Positions 28,796 through 38,122 of a stretch of DNA of 64,000 bases are shown piece after piece. A program made the position numbers and the translations under genes. Position 1 is the stretch's first letter. Each line of letters starts with the position of its first letter. The DNA is taken from contig NZ_JODR01000025.1 in the NCBI RefSeq assembly GCF_000725885.1, positions 67,269 through 131,268 on the forward strand, read 5' to 3'. This stretch comes from Streptomyces albus subsp. albus. GTDB taxonomy: Bacteria > Actinomycetota > Actinomycetes > Streptomycetales > Streptomycetaceae. The notes under the pieces were generated by a model. That model was not told the origin of the DNA, made no database searches, and saw nothing but the letters and a program-made list of their open reading frames with translations.

Positions 28796-29508
28796 CAATG
28801 TTCCGTCTGGGAGTGTGGGGAAGGGTCGTCTACCTCGAACGACGGCATCCCTTCTGGGCTCTCCCCCTCCACGGCCTCCGCTTCCGGGAGGAAGGGCGCC
28901 AGTTCCGGAAGCTCGTCCAGGCCGCGCAGGCCCATCCGCTCCAGAAAGTAATGCGTCGTCCTGTACAGGATCGCACCTGTCTCGGGTTCCGTGCCCGCCT
29001 CCTCCACCAGACCGCGCTGGAGGAGGGTCCGCATCACGCCGTCGCAGTTCACGCCGCGTACGGCGGAGACCCGGGAGCGGCTGACCGGCTGCCGGTAGGC
29101 GACGACGGCGAGGGTTTCGAGGGCCGCCTGGGTCAGCCGGGACTGCTGGCCGTCCAGGACGAAACGTTCGACGGCGTCCGCGTAGTCACCGCGGGTGTAG
29201 AAGCGCCAACCGCCTGCGACGAGCCGCAGTTCGAAGCCGCGCCCCTGGGCGGTGTACTCGTCGGCGAGTTCCCGCAGCGCGTCGGAGACCTCGCGGGGCC
29301 GGCGCTCCAGCACCTTGGCGAGGTGTTCGGCGGTGGCGGGCTCGTCGACCACCATGAGGACGGCTTCGAGGGCCGGTTTCAGGTCGAGTTCCGCGACGGC
29401 GGAGGCGCCCGCCGGCGGACCGGCCGCCGGGTCCTGCACCAGATCGTCCGTCTCGCCTGCGGCCTCCTGCACCTCGTAGGTCTCGGCGGCCGGGGCTGTG
29501 TCACTCAT
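28795..29508 (-). CDS. scpB: SMC-Scp complex subunit ScpB
   Basis: 237-aa condensin accessory factor with two winged helices: ALEAVLMVVDEPATAEHLAKVL (first) and LTQAALETLAVVAYRQPVSRSRVSAVRGVN (second, with its VRGV signature). Acidic tails flank both ends. ScpB dimers bind ScpA, which bridges SMC heads during chromosome compaction and segregation. Overlaps scpA by 8 bases and rluB by one codon, so expression is coupled. Confidence 0.95.
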   Translation of the reverse strand: MSDTAPAAETYEVQEAAGETDDLVQDPAAGPPAGASAVAELDLKPALEAVLMVVDEPATAEHLAKVLERRPREVSDALRELADEYTAQGRGFELRLVAGGWRFYTRGDYADAVERFVLDGQQSRLTQAALETLAVVAYRQPVSRSRVSAVRGVNCDGVMRTLLQRGLVEEAGTEPETGAILYRTTHYFLERMGLRGLDELPELAPFLPEAEAVEGESPEGMPSFEVDDPSPHSQTEH

Positions 29509-31012
29509 CCTTGCGCTCTCCTGGCTCCTGGTCGAACTCGTCGGTCACCCGCGGCTGGGCGTCGTCGGTCCCGCTCCAGCGCACGAGCAGGACGCCCAGC
29601 GCCTCCTCCTGTTCGAGGGCGACGGCACGTTCGCGGTAGAGCTCCAGCACCGCGAGGAAGCGGGCGACGACGGTGAGGGTGTCATCGGCGTCCTCGGTCA
29701 GCTCCTGGAAGGTCGCCTCGCCCCTCTCCCGCAGCCGGGCGACGACGACCTCGGCCTGTTCGCGGACGCTGACCAGCGGCGCGTGGATGTGCTCGACGTA
29801 CACCTGCGGTTTCGGTTTGGGCCGCATGGCTTTGACGGCGAGCCTGGCGAAGCCCTCGGGGCCGACGCTCAGTGCCACCTCGGGCAGCAGCTCGGCGTGG
29901 TGCGGCTCCAGACCGACCGTACGCGGGAACCGCCGGGCCTCCACGTCGAGGCGGTCGGCGAAGATCTGGGCGATCTGCTTGTAGGCGCGGTACTGGAGCA
30001 GCCGCGCGAAGAGCAGGTCGCGGGCTTCCAGAAGGGCGAGGTCGGCCTCGTCCTCCACCTCGGCCTGGGGCAGCAGGCGTGCGGCCTTCAGGTCGAGGAG
30101 GGTGGCGGCGACGACGAGGAACTCGGTGGTCTGGTCGAGGTCCCAGTCGGGGCCCATGGCACGGATGTGCGCCATGAACTCGTCGGTGACCTTGGAGAGG
30201 GCGACTTCGGTGACGTCCAGCTTGTGTTTGGAGATGAGCTGGAGGAGCAGGTCGAAGGGGCCTTCGAAGTTGTCGAGGACCACCCGGAACCGGCCGTCGT
30301 CGGGCTCGGGTTCGGGGTCGCCCTCTGCATGGGGCCCGGGCTCCTGCTCCGTGTGGGGCTCGACCTCGGTCCCGGGCTCGGCCTCGGTGCCGGGCTCGGC
30401 CTCGGTGCCGGATTCGGGCTCGGTGCCGGATTCGGGCTCGCCCTCCGTGTCGGGATCGGCCCCGGCGCGGGGCCCGAAGTCGGTAGGAGGCACGGCCTCG
30501 GTGCGGGGCTCGGGGACGGCCTCAGCGCGGGGTTCGGCCTCGGGGCCGGATCCGGCCTCGTTTTCGGGCTCGCCCTCCGTGTCGGGATCGGCCCCGGTTC
30601 CAGGCTCGGGGCCGGCCTCGGTGCGAGGCTCGGGGACGGCCTCAGCGCGGGGTTCGGCCTCGGGGCCGGATCCGGCCTCGTTTTCGGGCTCGCCCTCCGT
30701 GTCGGGATCGCCCCCGGTTCCAGGCTCGGGGCCGGCCTCGGTGCGGGGTTCGGCCTCGGTGCGGGGCCCGGCTCCGGTTTCGGTCGCGTCCGTCTCCGCC
30801 CCGGGCTCCGGTTCGGCCGTGCCCTCCGCCTCCGGGTGCGTGTCGGGTGCGACGGCCCCGGGTTCGGAAGCCGGCTGCCGGGGGGCCGTCTGGTCCGGGG
30901 CCGCCGGTCGCGGTGCGGGGGCGGGTGCCGGTTCGGTCACCGCTCCGGGGCCCCGCCCCAGCGGGCGGCGGCCCCGGTTGCGGAGTGTGTCGTCGGACGG
31001 CGGAGTCGGCAT
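29501..31012 (-). CDS. scpA: Kleisin ScpA with long acidic repeat N-terminus
   Basis: 503 aa, about twice the usual ScpA length. The conserved kleisin is residues ~238-500: VVLDNFEGPFDLLLQLISKHKLDV is the SMC-binding start (shown in its parts NFEGPFDLLL and KHKLDV), and the C-terminal winged helix binds SMC heads. The first ~235 residues are an acidic Glu/Pro/Thr/Gly repeat region, encoded by 120-bp and shorter tandem repeats. If the true start were inside the repeats the frame would still be open, but no better ribosome site was seen. Part of the parA-RHH-scpA-scpB-rluB operon. Confidence 0.92.
   Translation of the reverse strand: MPTPPSDDTLRNRGRRPLGRGPGAVTEPAPAPAPRPAAPDQTAPRQPASEPGAVAPDTHPEAEGTAEPEPGAETDATETGAGPRTEAEPRTEAGPEPGTGGDPDTEGEPENEAGSGPEAEPRAEAVPEPRTEAGPEPGTGADPDTEGEPENEAGSGPEAEPRAEAVPEPRTEAVPPTDFGPRAGADPDTEGEPESGTEPESGTEAEPGTEAEPGTEVEPHTEQEPGPHAEGDPEPEPDDGRFRVVLDNFEGPFDLLLQLISKHKLDVTEVALSKVTDEFMAHIRAMGPDWDLDQTTEFLVVAATLLDLKAARLLPQAEVEDEADLALLEARDLLFARLLQYRAYKQIAQIFADRLDVEARRFPRTVGLEPHHAELLPEVALSVGPEGFARLAVKAMRPKPKPQVYVEHIHAPLVSVREQAEVVVARLRERGEATFQELTEDADDTLTVVARFLAVLELYRERAVALEQEEALGVLLVRWSGTDDAQPRVTDEFDQEPGERKDE
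30493..30750. repeat. 120-bp tandem repeat inside scpA
   Basis: Two nearly identical 120-bp units (30493-30612 and 30613-30732) plus the start of a third, encoding 40-residue Glu/Pro-rich repeats. Related shorter units (18-21 bp) continue from about 30360 to 30490. Exact multiples of 3, so the reading frame is kept. Confidence 0.85.
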
Positions 31013-31037
31013 CGCAGGCAGCGTACTGGCAAGCAGG

Positions 31038-31709
31038 TCAGCGCCCGCGCAACCGCCGTACGAGAATGCTCGCGTCTCCTCGGGACTCCAGATCGGCCAG
31101 CACCACGGCGACGGCCTCGCGCACGATCCGGCCGCGGTCGACGGCCAGTCCGTGTTCGCCGCGCAGGACGAGCCGCGCGTGTTCGAGGTCCATCAGCTCT
31201 TCGGCCGAGACGTACACGGTGATCTTCTCGTCGTGGCGCTCGCGTCCACTGGGGCGGCGGGCGGCCCGGCCGCGCCGCGGGGCGGCACCGCTCCCCGCGG
31301 CGGGAGAGCCGGTGGCCTGCCGGGACTTGGCCGCGCCGGTGCGGCGGGTGGAGCGTTCCGCCGGTGCGGGACCCGCCTGTTGGGGCGGGGACGCGGGGCG
31401 CTGCTCGTCCGTCCTGGCCGTGCCGCGTCCGCGCCGGCCCGCGTGTTCGGCTGCGCTGCCGCCGGTCTCGCCCTGCGGGTCACCGGTGGCGGCGTGCTCG
31501 GCGCCGGCGGACTGGGGGGCGGGCTCGGAGGCGGGTGCGGGCACCTTGGCACCGCCGGAGGGCGCGGGAGGCGGCGTCGCGCCGTCCGGGTCCGGCGCCG
31601 CCTCGCCGTTGAGCCGGCCGTTCTGCTGGGGGTCCTGCTGGGGTGCCGAGGGCTGGACGGCGGCACCACCGGTCGTACGGAACAATTCGTCGGCTGCCGG
31701 GAGACTCAC
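31038..31709 (-). CDS. Putative RHH-like DNA-binding protein next to ParA
   Basis: 223 aa. Residues 1-~160 are disordered (Pro/Ala/Gly/Gln, then Arg-rich). The last ~65 residues are ordered: a strand KITVYVSAEELMDLE followed by helices (HARLVLRGEHGLAVDRGRIVREAVAVVLADLE), the layout of a ribbon-helix-helix domain with an Arg-rich end (ILVRRLRGR). Start: GTG at 31709 overlaps the parA stop (GTGA); another GTG at 31721 is possible. Placed between parA and scpA. RHH proteins are common ParA partners, so a centromere- or DNA-binding partner role is inferred, not shown. Confidence 0.75.
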   Translation of the reverse strand: MSLPAADELFRTTGGAAVQPSAPQQDPQQNGRLNGEAAPDPDGATPPPAPSGGAKVPAPASEPAPQSAGAEHAATGDPQGETGGSAAEHAGRRGRGTARTDEQRPASPPQQAGPAPAERSTRRTGAAKSRQATGSPAAGSGAAPRRGRAARRPSGRERHDEKITVYVSAEELMDLEHARLVLRGEHGLAVDRGRIVREAVAVVLADLESRGDASILVRRLRGR

Positions 31710-32914
31710 TCGGCGTGGCACCGGGCGAGCACCTCCCTGGCGAGCTGGCGATAGGCGGCGGCACCGACGGAGTTGGAGGCGTACGTCGTGATCGGCTCAC
31801 CGGCGACGGTGGTCTCCGGGAAGCGGACGGTGCGTCCGATGACCGTGTGGTACACGTTGTCGTCGAACGCCTCCACGACGCGGGCGAGCACCTCGCGGCT
31901 GTGCACGGTCCGCGAGTCGTACATCGTGGCCAGGATGCCGTCGAGTTGGAGTTCGGGGTTGAGCCGCTCCTGCACCTTCTCGATCGTCTCGGTCAGCAGG
32001 GCGACGCCGCGCAGTGCGAAGAACTCGCACTCCAGCGGGACGATCACCTTGTGCGCCGCGGTGAGCGCGTTGACCGTGAGCAGGCCGAGCGAGGGCTGGC
32101 AGTCGATCACGATGAAGTCGTAGTCGCTCAGCAGCGGGGCGAGTGCGCGCTGGAGCGTGGACTCGCGGGCGACCTCGCTGACGAGCTGCACCTCGGCCGC
32201 CGACAGGTCGATGTTGCTGGGCAGCAGGTCCATGCCGGCGACCGCGGTCTTGAGCAGCACCTCGTCGGGGGCCAGGCCGCGTTCCATCAGCAGGTTGTAG
32301 ACCGTCAGGTCGAGTTCCATCGGGTTGACGCCGAGGCCGACCGAGAGGGCGCCCTGCGGGTCGAAGTCGACGAGCAGCACCCGCCGTCCGTACTCCGCGA
32401 GGGCCGCGCCCAGGTTGATGGTCGAGGTCGTCTTGCCGACCCCGCCCTTCTGGTTGCACATCGCGATGATCTTGGCCGGTCCGTGCTCGTTGACGGGGCC
32501 GGGGATCGGGAAGTACGGCAGCGGCCGGCCGGTGGGGCCGATGCGCTCGCGGCGCTGGCGTGCCGCGTCGGGCGCGAGCGTCGCCGCGTACTCCGGATCG
32601 GGTTCGTACTCCGCGTCCGGGTCGTAGAAGTGCCCCTCGGGCAGTTCGCCGTAGTTGGGGTCGTAGTGGGGGTCACTGTAGTCGGCGAAACGCTCGGCGG
32701 ACTGACCGTTCGTAGCGTCGCCGGCCGTGGCGTTCACGTGTTGGCCGTCCGTGCTCTGGTTGGCTGTCATGGTGTGCGTCGGGTTCTGGTGGGCCGCGAA
32801 GGTGCGGACAGCGACGGAGCCGACACCCTCGGGCCCTGTGGGACCGAAGGACCCCTGGCCGCGTTCAGGCGCTCCTGGTTGACCACCCCCGGGAGAAAAT
32901 GTCGACTCGTTCAC
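31706..32914 (-). CDS. parA: ParA-family chromosome-partitioning ATPase
   Basis: 402 aa. The deviant Walker A KGGVGKTTS lies near residue 155 in NQKGGVGKTT; Walker A' is VDFDPQGAL and Walker B FIVIDCQPSLG. The N-terminal ~140 residues are an acidic Gly/Asp/Tyr-rich extension absent from minimal ParAs. GTG start at 32914 with GAGGAGG upstream. This is an orphan ParA (no ParB gene beside it), the first gene of the operon that continues into the RHH-like protein, ScpA and ScpB. The M. tuberculosis counterpart stands in the same place. Confidence 0.92.
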   Translation of the reverse strand: MNESTFSPGGGQPGAPERGQGSFGPTGPEGVGSVAVRTFAAHQNPTHTMTANQSTDGQHVNATAGDATNGQSAERFADYSDPHYDPNYGELPEGHFYDPDAEYEPDPEYAATLAPDAARQRRERIGPTGRPLPYFPIPGPVNEHGPAKIIAMCNQKGGVGKTTSTINLGAALAEYGRRVLLVDFDPQGALSVGLGVNPMELDLTVYNLLMERGLAPDEVLLKTAVAGMDLLPSNIDLSAAEVQLVSEVARESTLQRALAPLLSDYDFIVIDCQPSLGLLTVNALTAAHKVIVPLECEFFALRGVALLTETIEKVQERLNPELQLDGILATMYDSRTVHSREVLARVVEAFDDNVYHTVIGRTVRFPETTVAGEPITTYASNSVGAAAYRQLAREVLARCHAE

Positions 32915-33304
32915 AAGTCGTCGTACCTCCTCAGGTGACCAGGAAATTTCTCGACTAGTCAGCGTGACACCATGCCGACGGTTGGCGACTCTATGGCGTG
33001 TCGGCGGTCCGCAGCAACACAATCCGCCGTAGACGGCACGATGTGTCGGTATGCGACCGCCGTCGTGTCAAGAGGCTCCCGGGTGACGTCCGGGCGGTTT
33101 CACCGGGGGGCAAAACGGTCGGACGGTGATGTTCTCGGCGAGTCGGATGACTGTATGCGGACATGACGACGTCACCGCCCGGACCCTCCCCCCGGGGTCC
33201 GGACGGTGACGTGATGTTGCTGACGTTGACCCCGGGGGTTGACCGGGCGCGGACTCTGTCCGAATCCCGCACCCTGCCGCCCCGGCGGCCCGCGCGGCGG
33301 GCGC
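32915..33304. other. 390-bp spacer between ald and parA
   Basis: Non-coding. It holds the parA promoter/leader on the left and a long hairpin (33169-33212) probably ending the ald transcript on the right. No parS-like site (TGTTTCACGTGAAACA type) was seen. Confidence 0.5.
33169..33212. terminator. Long hairpin downstream of ald
   Basis: 18-bp stem (33169-33186 with 33195-33212) broken by a single mismatch, 8-base loop, 93 bp past the ald stop. Its symmetry would also allow a protein-binding role upstream of parA. Confidence 0.6.
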
Positions 33305-34429
33305 TCAGCCCAGCAGCGCCGCCGTGTCACGCACCGGCAGGCCGTGGGCCTCGCCGACGGAGCCGTACGTCAGTTCGCCCTCGTGGGTGTTGAGACCCTT
33401 GGCGAGCGCCGGGTCGCGGCGCAGGGCCTCGCGCCAGCCGCGGTTGGCGACCTCGACGATGTAGGGCAGGGTCGCGTTGGTCAGCGCGTGCGTGGAGGTG
33501 TTCGGCACGGCGCCGGGCATGTTGGCGACGCAGTAGAAGACCGAGTCGTGGACCGGGAAGGTCGGCTCGGCGTGCGTGGTCGGGCGCGAGTCCTCGAAGC
33601 AGCCGCCCTGGTCGATCGCGATGTCGACAAGGACACTTCCGGGCTTCATCCGGGACACCAGGTCGTTGCTGACCAGCTTCGGCGCCTTCGCGCCCGGGAT
33701 CAGCACGGCACCGACCACCAGGTCGGCCTCCAGCACGGCCCGCTCCAGCTCGAAGGCGTTGGAGCTGATGGTGCGCACCCGGTTGCCGAAGATCTTGTCG
33801 GCCTCGCGGAGCTTGTTGATGTCCTTGTCGAGCAGGGTGACGTGGAAGCCGAGGCCCACGGCGATCTGGGTGGCGTTCCAGCCGGAGACGCCGCCGCCGA
33901 TGACGACCGCGCGGCCGGGGTTGACCCCGGGCACACCGCCGGGCAGCACACCGCGACCGCCCGCGGAGGCCATCAGGTGGTAGGCGCCGACCTGCGGGGC
34001 GATCCGGCCCGCGACCTCCGACATGGGGGCCAGCAGCGGCAGCGTGCGGTTGGGCAGCTCGACCGTCTCGTAGGCGATGGCGGTGGTGCCGGCCTTCAGC
34101 AGGGCGTCGGTGCACTCGCGGGACGCGGCCAGGTGCAGATAGGTGAAGAGGGTCTGGTCCTTGCGGAGGCGGTGGTACTCCTCGGCGACCGGCTCCTTGA
34201 CCTTGAGCACGAGGTCGGCGGTGGCCCACACCTCGTCCGCCGTCTCCAGGATCGTCGCTCCGGCGGCGGTGTACTCCCCGTCCGGGATGGACGAGCCCGC
34301 GCCGGCGTCCTTCTCGACGAAGACCTGGTGGCCGTTCCGCGCCAGCTCCATCACCCCGGCGGGGGTGATGGCGACACGGAACTCGTTGTTCTTGACCTCG
34401 CGGGGGATACCGACCTTCACGTCGATCAC
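33305..34429 (-). CDS. ald: Alanine dehydrogenase
   Basis: 374-aa NAD-dependent enzyme interconverting L-alanine and pyruvate plus ammonia. Active-site residues are present: Lys in VLKVKEP, His in YLHLAAS and Asp in VDIAIDQGG. The NAD site is [11 protein letters not shown]. Full length. GTG at 34429 with GAAGGA upstream; a GTG four codons further in is the alternative start. AT-rich upstream DNA (34500-34590) probably holds its promoter. Confidence 0.97.
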   Translation of the reverse strand: MIDVKVGIPREVKNNEFRVAITPAGVMELARNGHQVFVEKDAGAGSSIPDGEYTAAGATILETADEVWATADLVLKVKEPVAEEYHRLRKDQTLFTYLHLAASRECTDALLKAGTTAIAYETVELPNRTLPLLAPMSEVAGRIAPQVGAYHLMASAGGRGVLPGGVPGVNPGRAVVIGGGVSGWNATQIAVGLGFHVTLLDKDINKLREADKIFGNRVRTISSNAFELERAVLEADLVVGAVLIPGAKAPKLVSNDLVSRMKPGSVLVDIAIDQGGCFEDSRPTTHAEPTFPVHDSVFYCVANMPGAVPNTSTHALTNATLPYIVEVANRGWREALRRDPALAKGLNTHEGELTYGSVGEAHGLPVRDTAALLG

Positions 34430-34596
34430 GGTCCTTCACTCGGGGTGCAGAAGGCTGGGGAAGACGCCGGGTCGCACATGCTCGAAAACACCGGCGGGAC
34501 CGCGGCTCAACCAGTCTAATTAAGGACGCTTACCTGTCCAGCCTTACAAACAGTCGATCTATTCCGAGAATGCTATACGTTTCGCAGGTTGCGAGG

Positions 34597-34631
34597 CTCA
34601 GGGGCCTCCTGAGGCGGCCGAGGCCCCTCAG
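34597..34631 (-). terminator. Hairpin at end of STAND gene
   Basis: GGGGCCTC (34601-34608) pairs with GAGGCCCC (34620-34627) and the stem extends over the stop codon with one mismatch (CTC/CAG side). Confidence 0.5.
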
Positions 34632-37225
34632 CGGTCCCGCTCACGCTCTGCCGCGTACCCGCGAGACACCCGTCCCCGTCCCGCACCGCCCGGTTCCGCG
34701 GAGTGACCGCGCGGTCCTCGCGGGTCACCGTCCCCCTTCCGGCCCGCCCCGCGCGGCAGGGGCAGCCCCGGGCCGGTGTCCGGCTCGCGCCCGCCCAGCA
34801 GCCGGCGGGCCGCCGCCCGGTGCCGGCGGGCGGCGCGCAGCTCGCCGACCCGCTCGGCGGCCTCGGCCGTCCGCAGCTCCAGCGCCGCCGCCAGCCCCTC
34901 CTCCCCGGCCCGGTACGCCACCGCCAGCGCCTGCTTGAAGGTGCGCAGCGCCTCCTGCGGCCGTTCCGCGTGCTGCTGGACGCGCGCCACCTCCGCCAGC
35001 GCACGGGCGTGGTCCGCCGGGTCGTGCAGCCTGCGGAAGGCCGCCGCGGCGGCCCGCCAGGCACGCAGTGCCTCCTCCCAGCTCCCCGCGCAGGCGTGGA
35101 CCGTACCGATCCGGCCGTGCAGCCGGGCTGCGGCCTCCTGGTCCGCCCGCCGGTCCTGGGCCAGCCGCGCCTCCAGCGCCCTGCCGTACCAGTCCGCCGC
35201 CCGCTCCCACTCCTCCAGCTCGGCGTAGCAGGCGCCCAGCGACTCCATGGCGCGGCCCGCCGCCTGCTCGTCGCCGCCCTCCCGTGCGGCGTCCAGCGCC
35301 GTGCGGTAGCGCACCAGAGCCTGCTCGAAGCGGTCGTTGCGGGCGTCCAGGTCGCCCAGGTTCAGCAGCGCCGCGGCCCGCTCCCGGGGCATACGGCCCC
35401 GCTCGGCCACCCGCAGCACCAGTTCGTGCAGGCGGTACAGCTCCGGCGCCGCCTCCTCGGGCTCCCGGTGCGCGTCGAAAGCGCGGGCCAGGGCCGAGAC
35501 CAGGCGCCGGGCCAGCGTGTCGAGCGCGCCCTGCGACTCGGTCACCGCCGTACGCGTGGCCGCCAGCAGCGCCGGCCGCCGCGTCTCCAGCCAGGCGCGG
35601 GCCCCTGCGGGGTGGGTGAAGCGCAGCCCGTGCGGCAGCTCCGCCATCCGGTCGCGGGCCGGTGACCCCGCGGGCTCGCACACGGCCCGGCAGGCCTGGA
35701 GCTGGCGGACCAGCCGCTCCAGCATCCTGGCGCGGGCCAGCAGCGTGTCGGCCGGGCGTTCCCGTGCGGCCAACTCGGCGCGCAGCAGCGGATCGAGGCA
35801 GCCCGGCACCTGGTAGCGGTCACCGCCGAGGGCGCGCAGCAGTCCGAGCCGTACGAAGCGGTCCAGGGCCGCGTGTGCGGTGCTCACCGAGCAGCCGCCC
35901 AGCGCGGAGGCGATCTGCGGGTCCACGAAGCCGGCGGGCGCGAGGGCGAGCAGCCGCAGCAGCCGGGCTGGCGCGGTCGCCAGCGAGTCGTGCACGAGGC
36001 GGAAGGTGTGCACCAGCGGGGCGGGTGGGCGGGTACGGGCGCGGGGCGGGGCCGCCGGACCGTCCTCACCGTCCCGGTCCACCCACGGGCTGCTGTGGCC
36101 CGCGAGGCTCCCGTGGTCCGCGCGGCTTGTGTGGCCTGTGTGGCCTGCATGGCCAGTGTGGCCAGTGCGGCGCTCGAAGTCCCTGTGATCCCCGTGGGCT
36201 GCGCGGTCCACTCGGTCCCCGCGAGCTGTGCGGCCCCCGACGCGGTCCGTGCTGTCGCCGTCGTCCGGGTCCTCCAGGCCGTCGTCCTCGTCCTCGTCCG
36301 GGTCCTCGGGCACCCCAGCGTGCCCCCCGGCGGCCCCGGACGTCCGGTACGCCCCTGAGGGCCCGTGCCCGGCTCCCGGACGGGGCCGTCCGCTCGGGCC
36401 CTCGTCCTCCGCCGGATCCTCCCCTTCCGCCTCCGCCGGCGGCTCCTGCTCCCCGGACCCCGCGGCCTCGGCGACCGCGTCGAGCGCCCTCGTGGCGTCC
36501 AGCACCGACAGCTTCGGGTGGGCGCCGAACCAGCCGCCCATCAGCGTGAGCGCAGCCGGCAGGTCGCCGCACCGTTCGGCCAGCACCTCGGCGCCGCGCG
36601 GGTCCACCGTGATCCGGGGCGCCGATCCGGCGTACCGGGCCAGCATCGCCACCGCGGAGGCCCGGTCCAGCCCGCCGAGGGTGCACGGCCGCACGTCGGG
36701 CACTCCGGTCAGCGGCCCGGCGGAGACGGCGACGACGAGACAGTCACGGCTCTCCGGCGCCAGGTCCAGCACCTGGTCGGCGTGGGCCACGTCGTCGAGC
36801 AGCAGGACGAGCCGGCCGCGCCGGGCCAGCGCGTCGCGCAGCGCGGCGGTGACGGTGTCGTCGTCGGCGCCCGGTGGCGGGACGGAGACGGCGGTGCCGA
36901 GGCGGGCGAGGGCGGCCAGCAGATCCCGGGCGGCCCGTTCACCGGGCACGGGGGTGCCGCCGGACTCGGTGAGGCGGGCCCGCAGGACGCCCCCGGGATA
37001 GCGGTCGGCGATCCGGCGGACGAACTCCTCGGCCAGCGCGGTGCGTCCGGAGCCGGGCGCCCCGGCGATCAGCAGGACCCGGCAGTGCGGGAGGGGCTGA
37101 CCGGCGAGGGTGTGGAGCCCGACGCTGACGATGTCGTCGCACAGTGCGCCCAGTTCGCGTTCGCGACCCGTGAAGGGGTGGGGGCTCGGCCCCGCGGTCG
37201 TGGGCTCCACCGCCTGATGTGTCAC
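34628..37225 (-). CDS. STAND-like P-loop ATPase with TPR C-terminus
   Basis: 865 aa. Residues ~18-250 are an NTPase module: FTGRERELGAL start, Walker A GAPGSGRTAL (~54-63), Walker B LVLLLDDV, and sensor-like segments. Residues ~252-408 form an acidic then His-rich linker (DEDEDDGLEDPDDGD, later HTGHAGHTGHTS). A winged-helix region follows (VDPQIASALGGCSVSTAHAALDRF). About six TPR motifs fill ~600-830 (AALLNLGDLDARNDRFEQALVRY and similar). This layout matches AfsR/NB-ARC-type signalling ATPases without a clear DNA-binding effector domain. Neighbouring Nudix-pyrG context is conserved in Streptomyces. Function unknown. Confidence 0.85.
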   Translation of the reverse strand: MTHQAVEPTTAGPSPHPFTGRERELGALCDDIVSVGLHTLAGQPLPHCRVLLIAGAPGSGRTALAEEFVRRIADRYPGGVLRARLTESGGTPVPGERAARDLLAALARLGTAVSVPPPGADDDTVTAALRDALARRGRLVLLLDDVAHADQVLDLAPESRDCLVVAVSAGPLTGVPDVRPCTLGGLDRASAVAMLARYAGSAPRITVDPRGAEVLAERCGDLPAALTLMGGWFGAHPKLSVLDATRALDAVAEAAGSGEQEPPAEAEGEDPAEDEGPSGRPRPGAGHGPSGAYRTSGAAGGHAGVPEDPDEDEDDGLEDPDDGDSTDRVGGRTARGDRVDRAAHGDHRDFERRTGHTGHAGHTGHTSRADHGSLAGHSSPWVDRDGEDGPAAPPRARTRPPAPLVHTFRLVHDSLATAPARLLRLLALAPAGFVDPQIASALGGCSVSTAHAALDRFVRLGLLRALGGDRYQVPGCLDPLLRAELAARERPADTLLARARMLERLVRQLQACRAVCEPAGSPARDRMAELPHGLRFTHPAGARAWLETRRPALLAATRTAVTESQGALDTLARRLVSALARAFDAHREPEEAAPELYRLHELVLRVAERGRMPRERAAALLNLGDLDARNDRFEQALVRYRTALDAAREGGDEQAAGRAMESLGACYAELEEWERAADWYGRALEARLAQDRRADQEAAARLHGRIGTVHACAGSWEEALRAWRAAAAAFRRLHDPADHARALAEVARVQQHAERPQEALRTFKQALAVAYRAGEEGLAAALELRTAEAAERVGELRAARRHRAAARRLLGGREPDTGPGLPLPRGAGRKGDGDPRGPRGHSAEPGGAGRGRVSRGYAAERERDR

Positions 37226-37418
37226 GGGCTACGCTCCCGTTCGCTGTTCATCTGGTGTGCGCGGATGAAGGCGAGCGTAGTTCACCGCGCGACGGGAGCC
37301 GGGGCGGATGGTTGCCCCCGCCATGCAGAAAATCACCACACCGGCTCAGGGCGTGGCAGCGGGGCCGGAGAGGCCGCGAGAGGCCCCTCCGGTTCCCGTT
37401 CCGCTCAGGCGGTGCGAG

Positions 37419-37476
37419 CCGGTCCCCCGCCGCGCGCCGGGGCCGGGCTCCCGTCCCCGGCGCGCGGCGGGACCGG
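37419..37476 (-). terminator. Very strong hairpin after Nudix gene
   Basis: About 22 paired bases (CCGGTCCC...GCCGGGG arm with CCCCGGC...GGGACCGG arm) interrupted by a 2-base bulge, 2 bp past the stop at 37479. Ends the pyrG-Nudix transcript. Confidence 0.75.
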
Positions 37477-37478
37477 TG

Positions 37479-38122
37479 TCACTCCGCTTCGAAGGGGCGG
37501 GCCGGCCAGGGGGCCTGGGCGGGACGCAGGGCGCCGGGGCCGCCGCCACTGGCGAGCGCGGCGTTCAGCGCGAGGCACCCGACGACGAGGCAGTTGTTGT
37601 GCAGCTCGCCCGCCAGCGCACCCCGGACCAGCTCCTCGAGGGGCACCCGGGCCAGCTCCATGTCGGCCTCCTCCTCGGAGACCTCGAAGCGTTCGCCCTC
37701 GACCTCGGACAGCTGCCGCGCGAGGAAGATCCGTACGGCCTCGTCGCTGCCGCCCGGCGTGGTGTAGACGTCCACCAGCACCCGCCAGTCCTCGGCCTTG
37801 ACGTGCGCCTCCTCGTACAGCTCGCGCTGCGCCGCCGCCAGGGGGTTCTCGCCGGGCACGTCCAGCAGGCCGGCCGGGATCTCCCACAGCTTCTCGCGGA
37901 CGGGGTGCCGGTACTGGTTGATGACCAGTACGTGGTCCTTCTCGTCCAGGGCGAGGATGGCGACCGACCCGGGGTGGGTCTGGTAGTCGCGGCTGACGAC
38001 CGAGCCGTCGGGCATGACGACCTGATCGGTGCGGACCCCGGTCTTGTTCCCCTGGAAGGGGGTGGAGGTCGCGGTGACCTCCCACTCCTCCGGGGTGTCG
38101 GAAATGCGTGACGCCATGGTGC

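Noticed and set aside
30360..30750. scpA repeats as a CRISPR-like array
   Set aside because: Units are contiguous, in-frame multiples of three and encode a continuous acidic repeat; there are no unique spacers.
32915..33304. Search for a parS centromere near parA
   Set aside because: No sequence near TGTTTCACGTGAAACA was found; the hairpin here is a GC-rich stem of another type.
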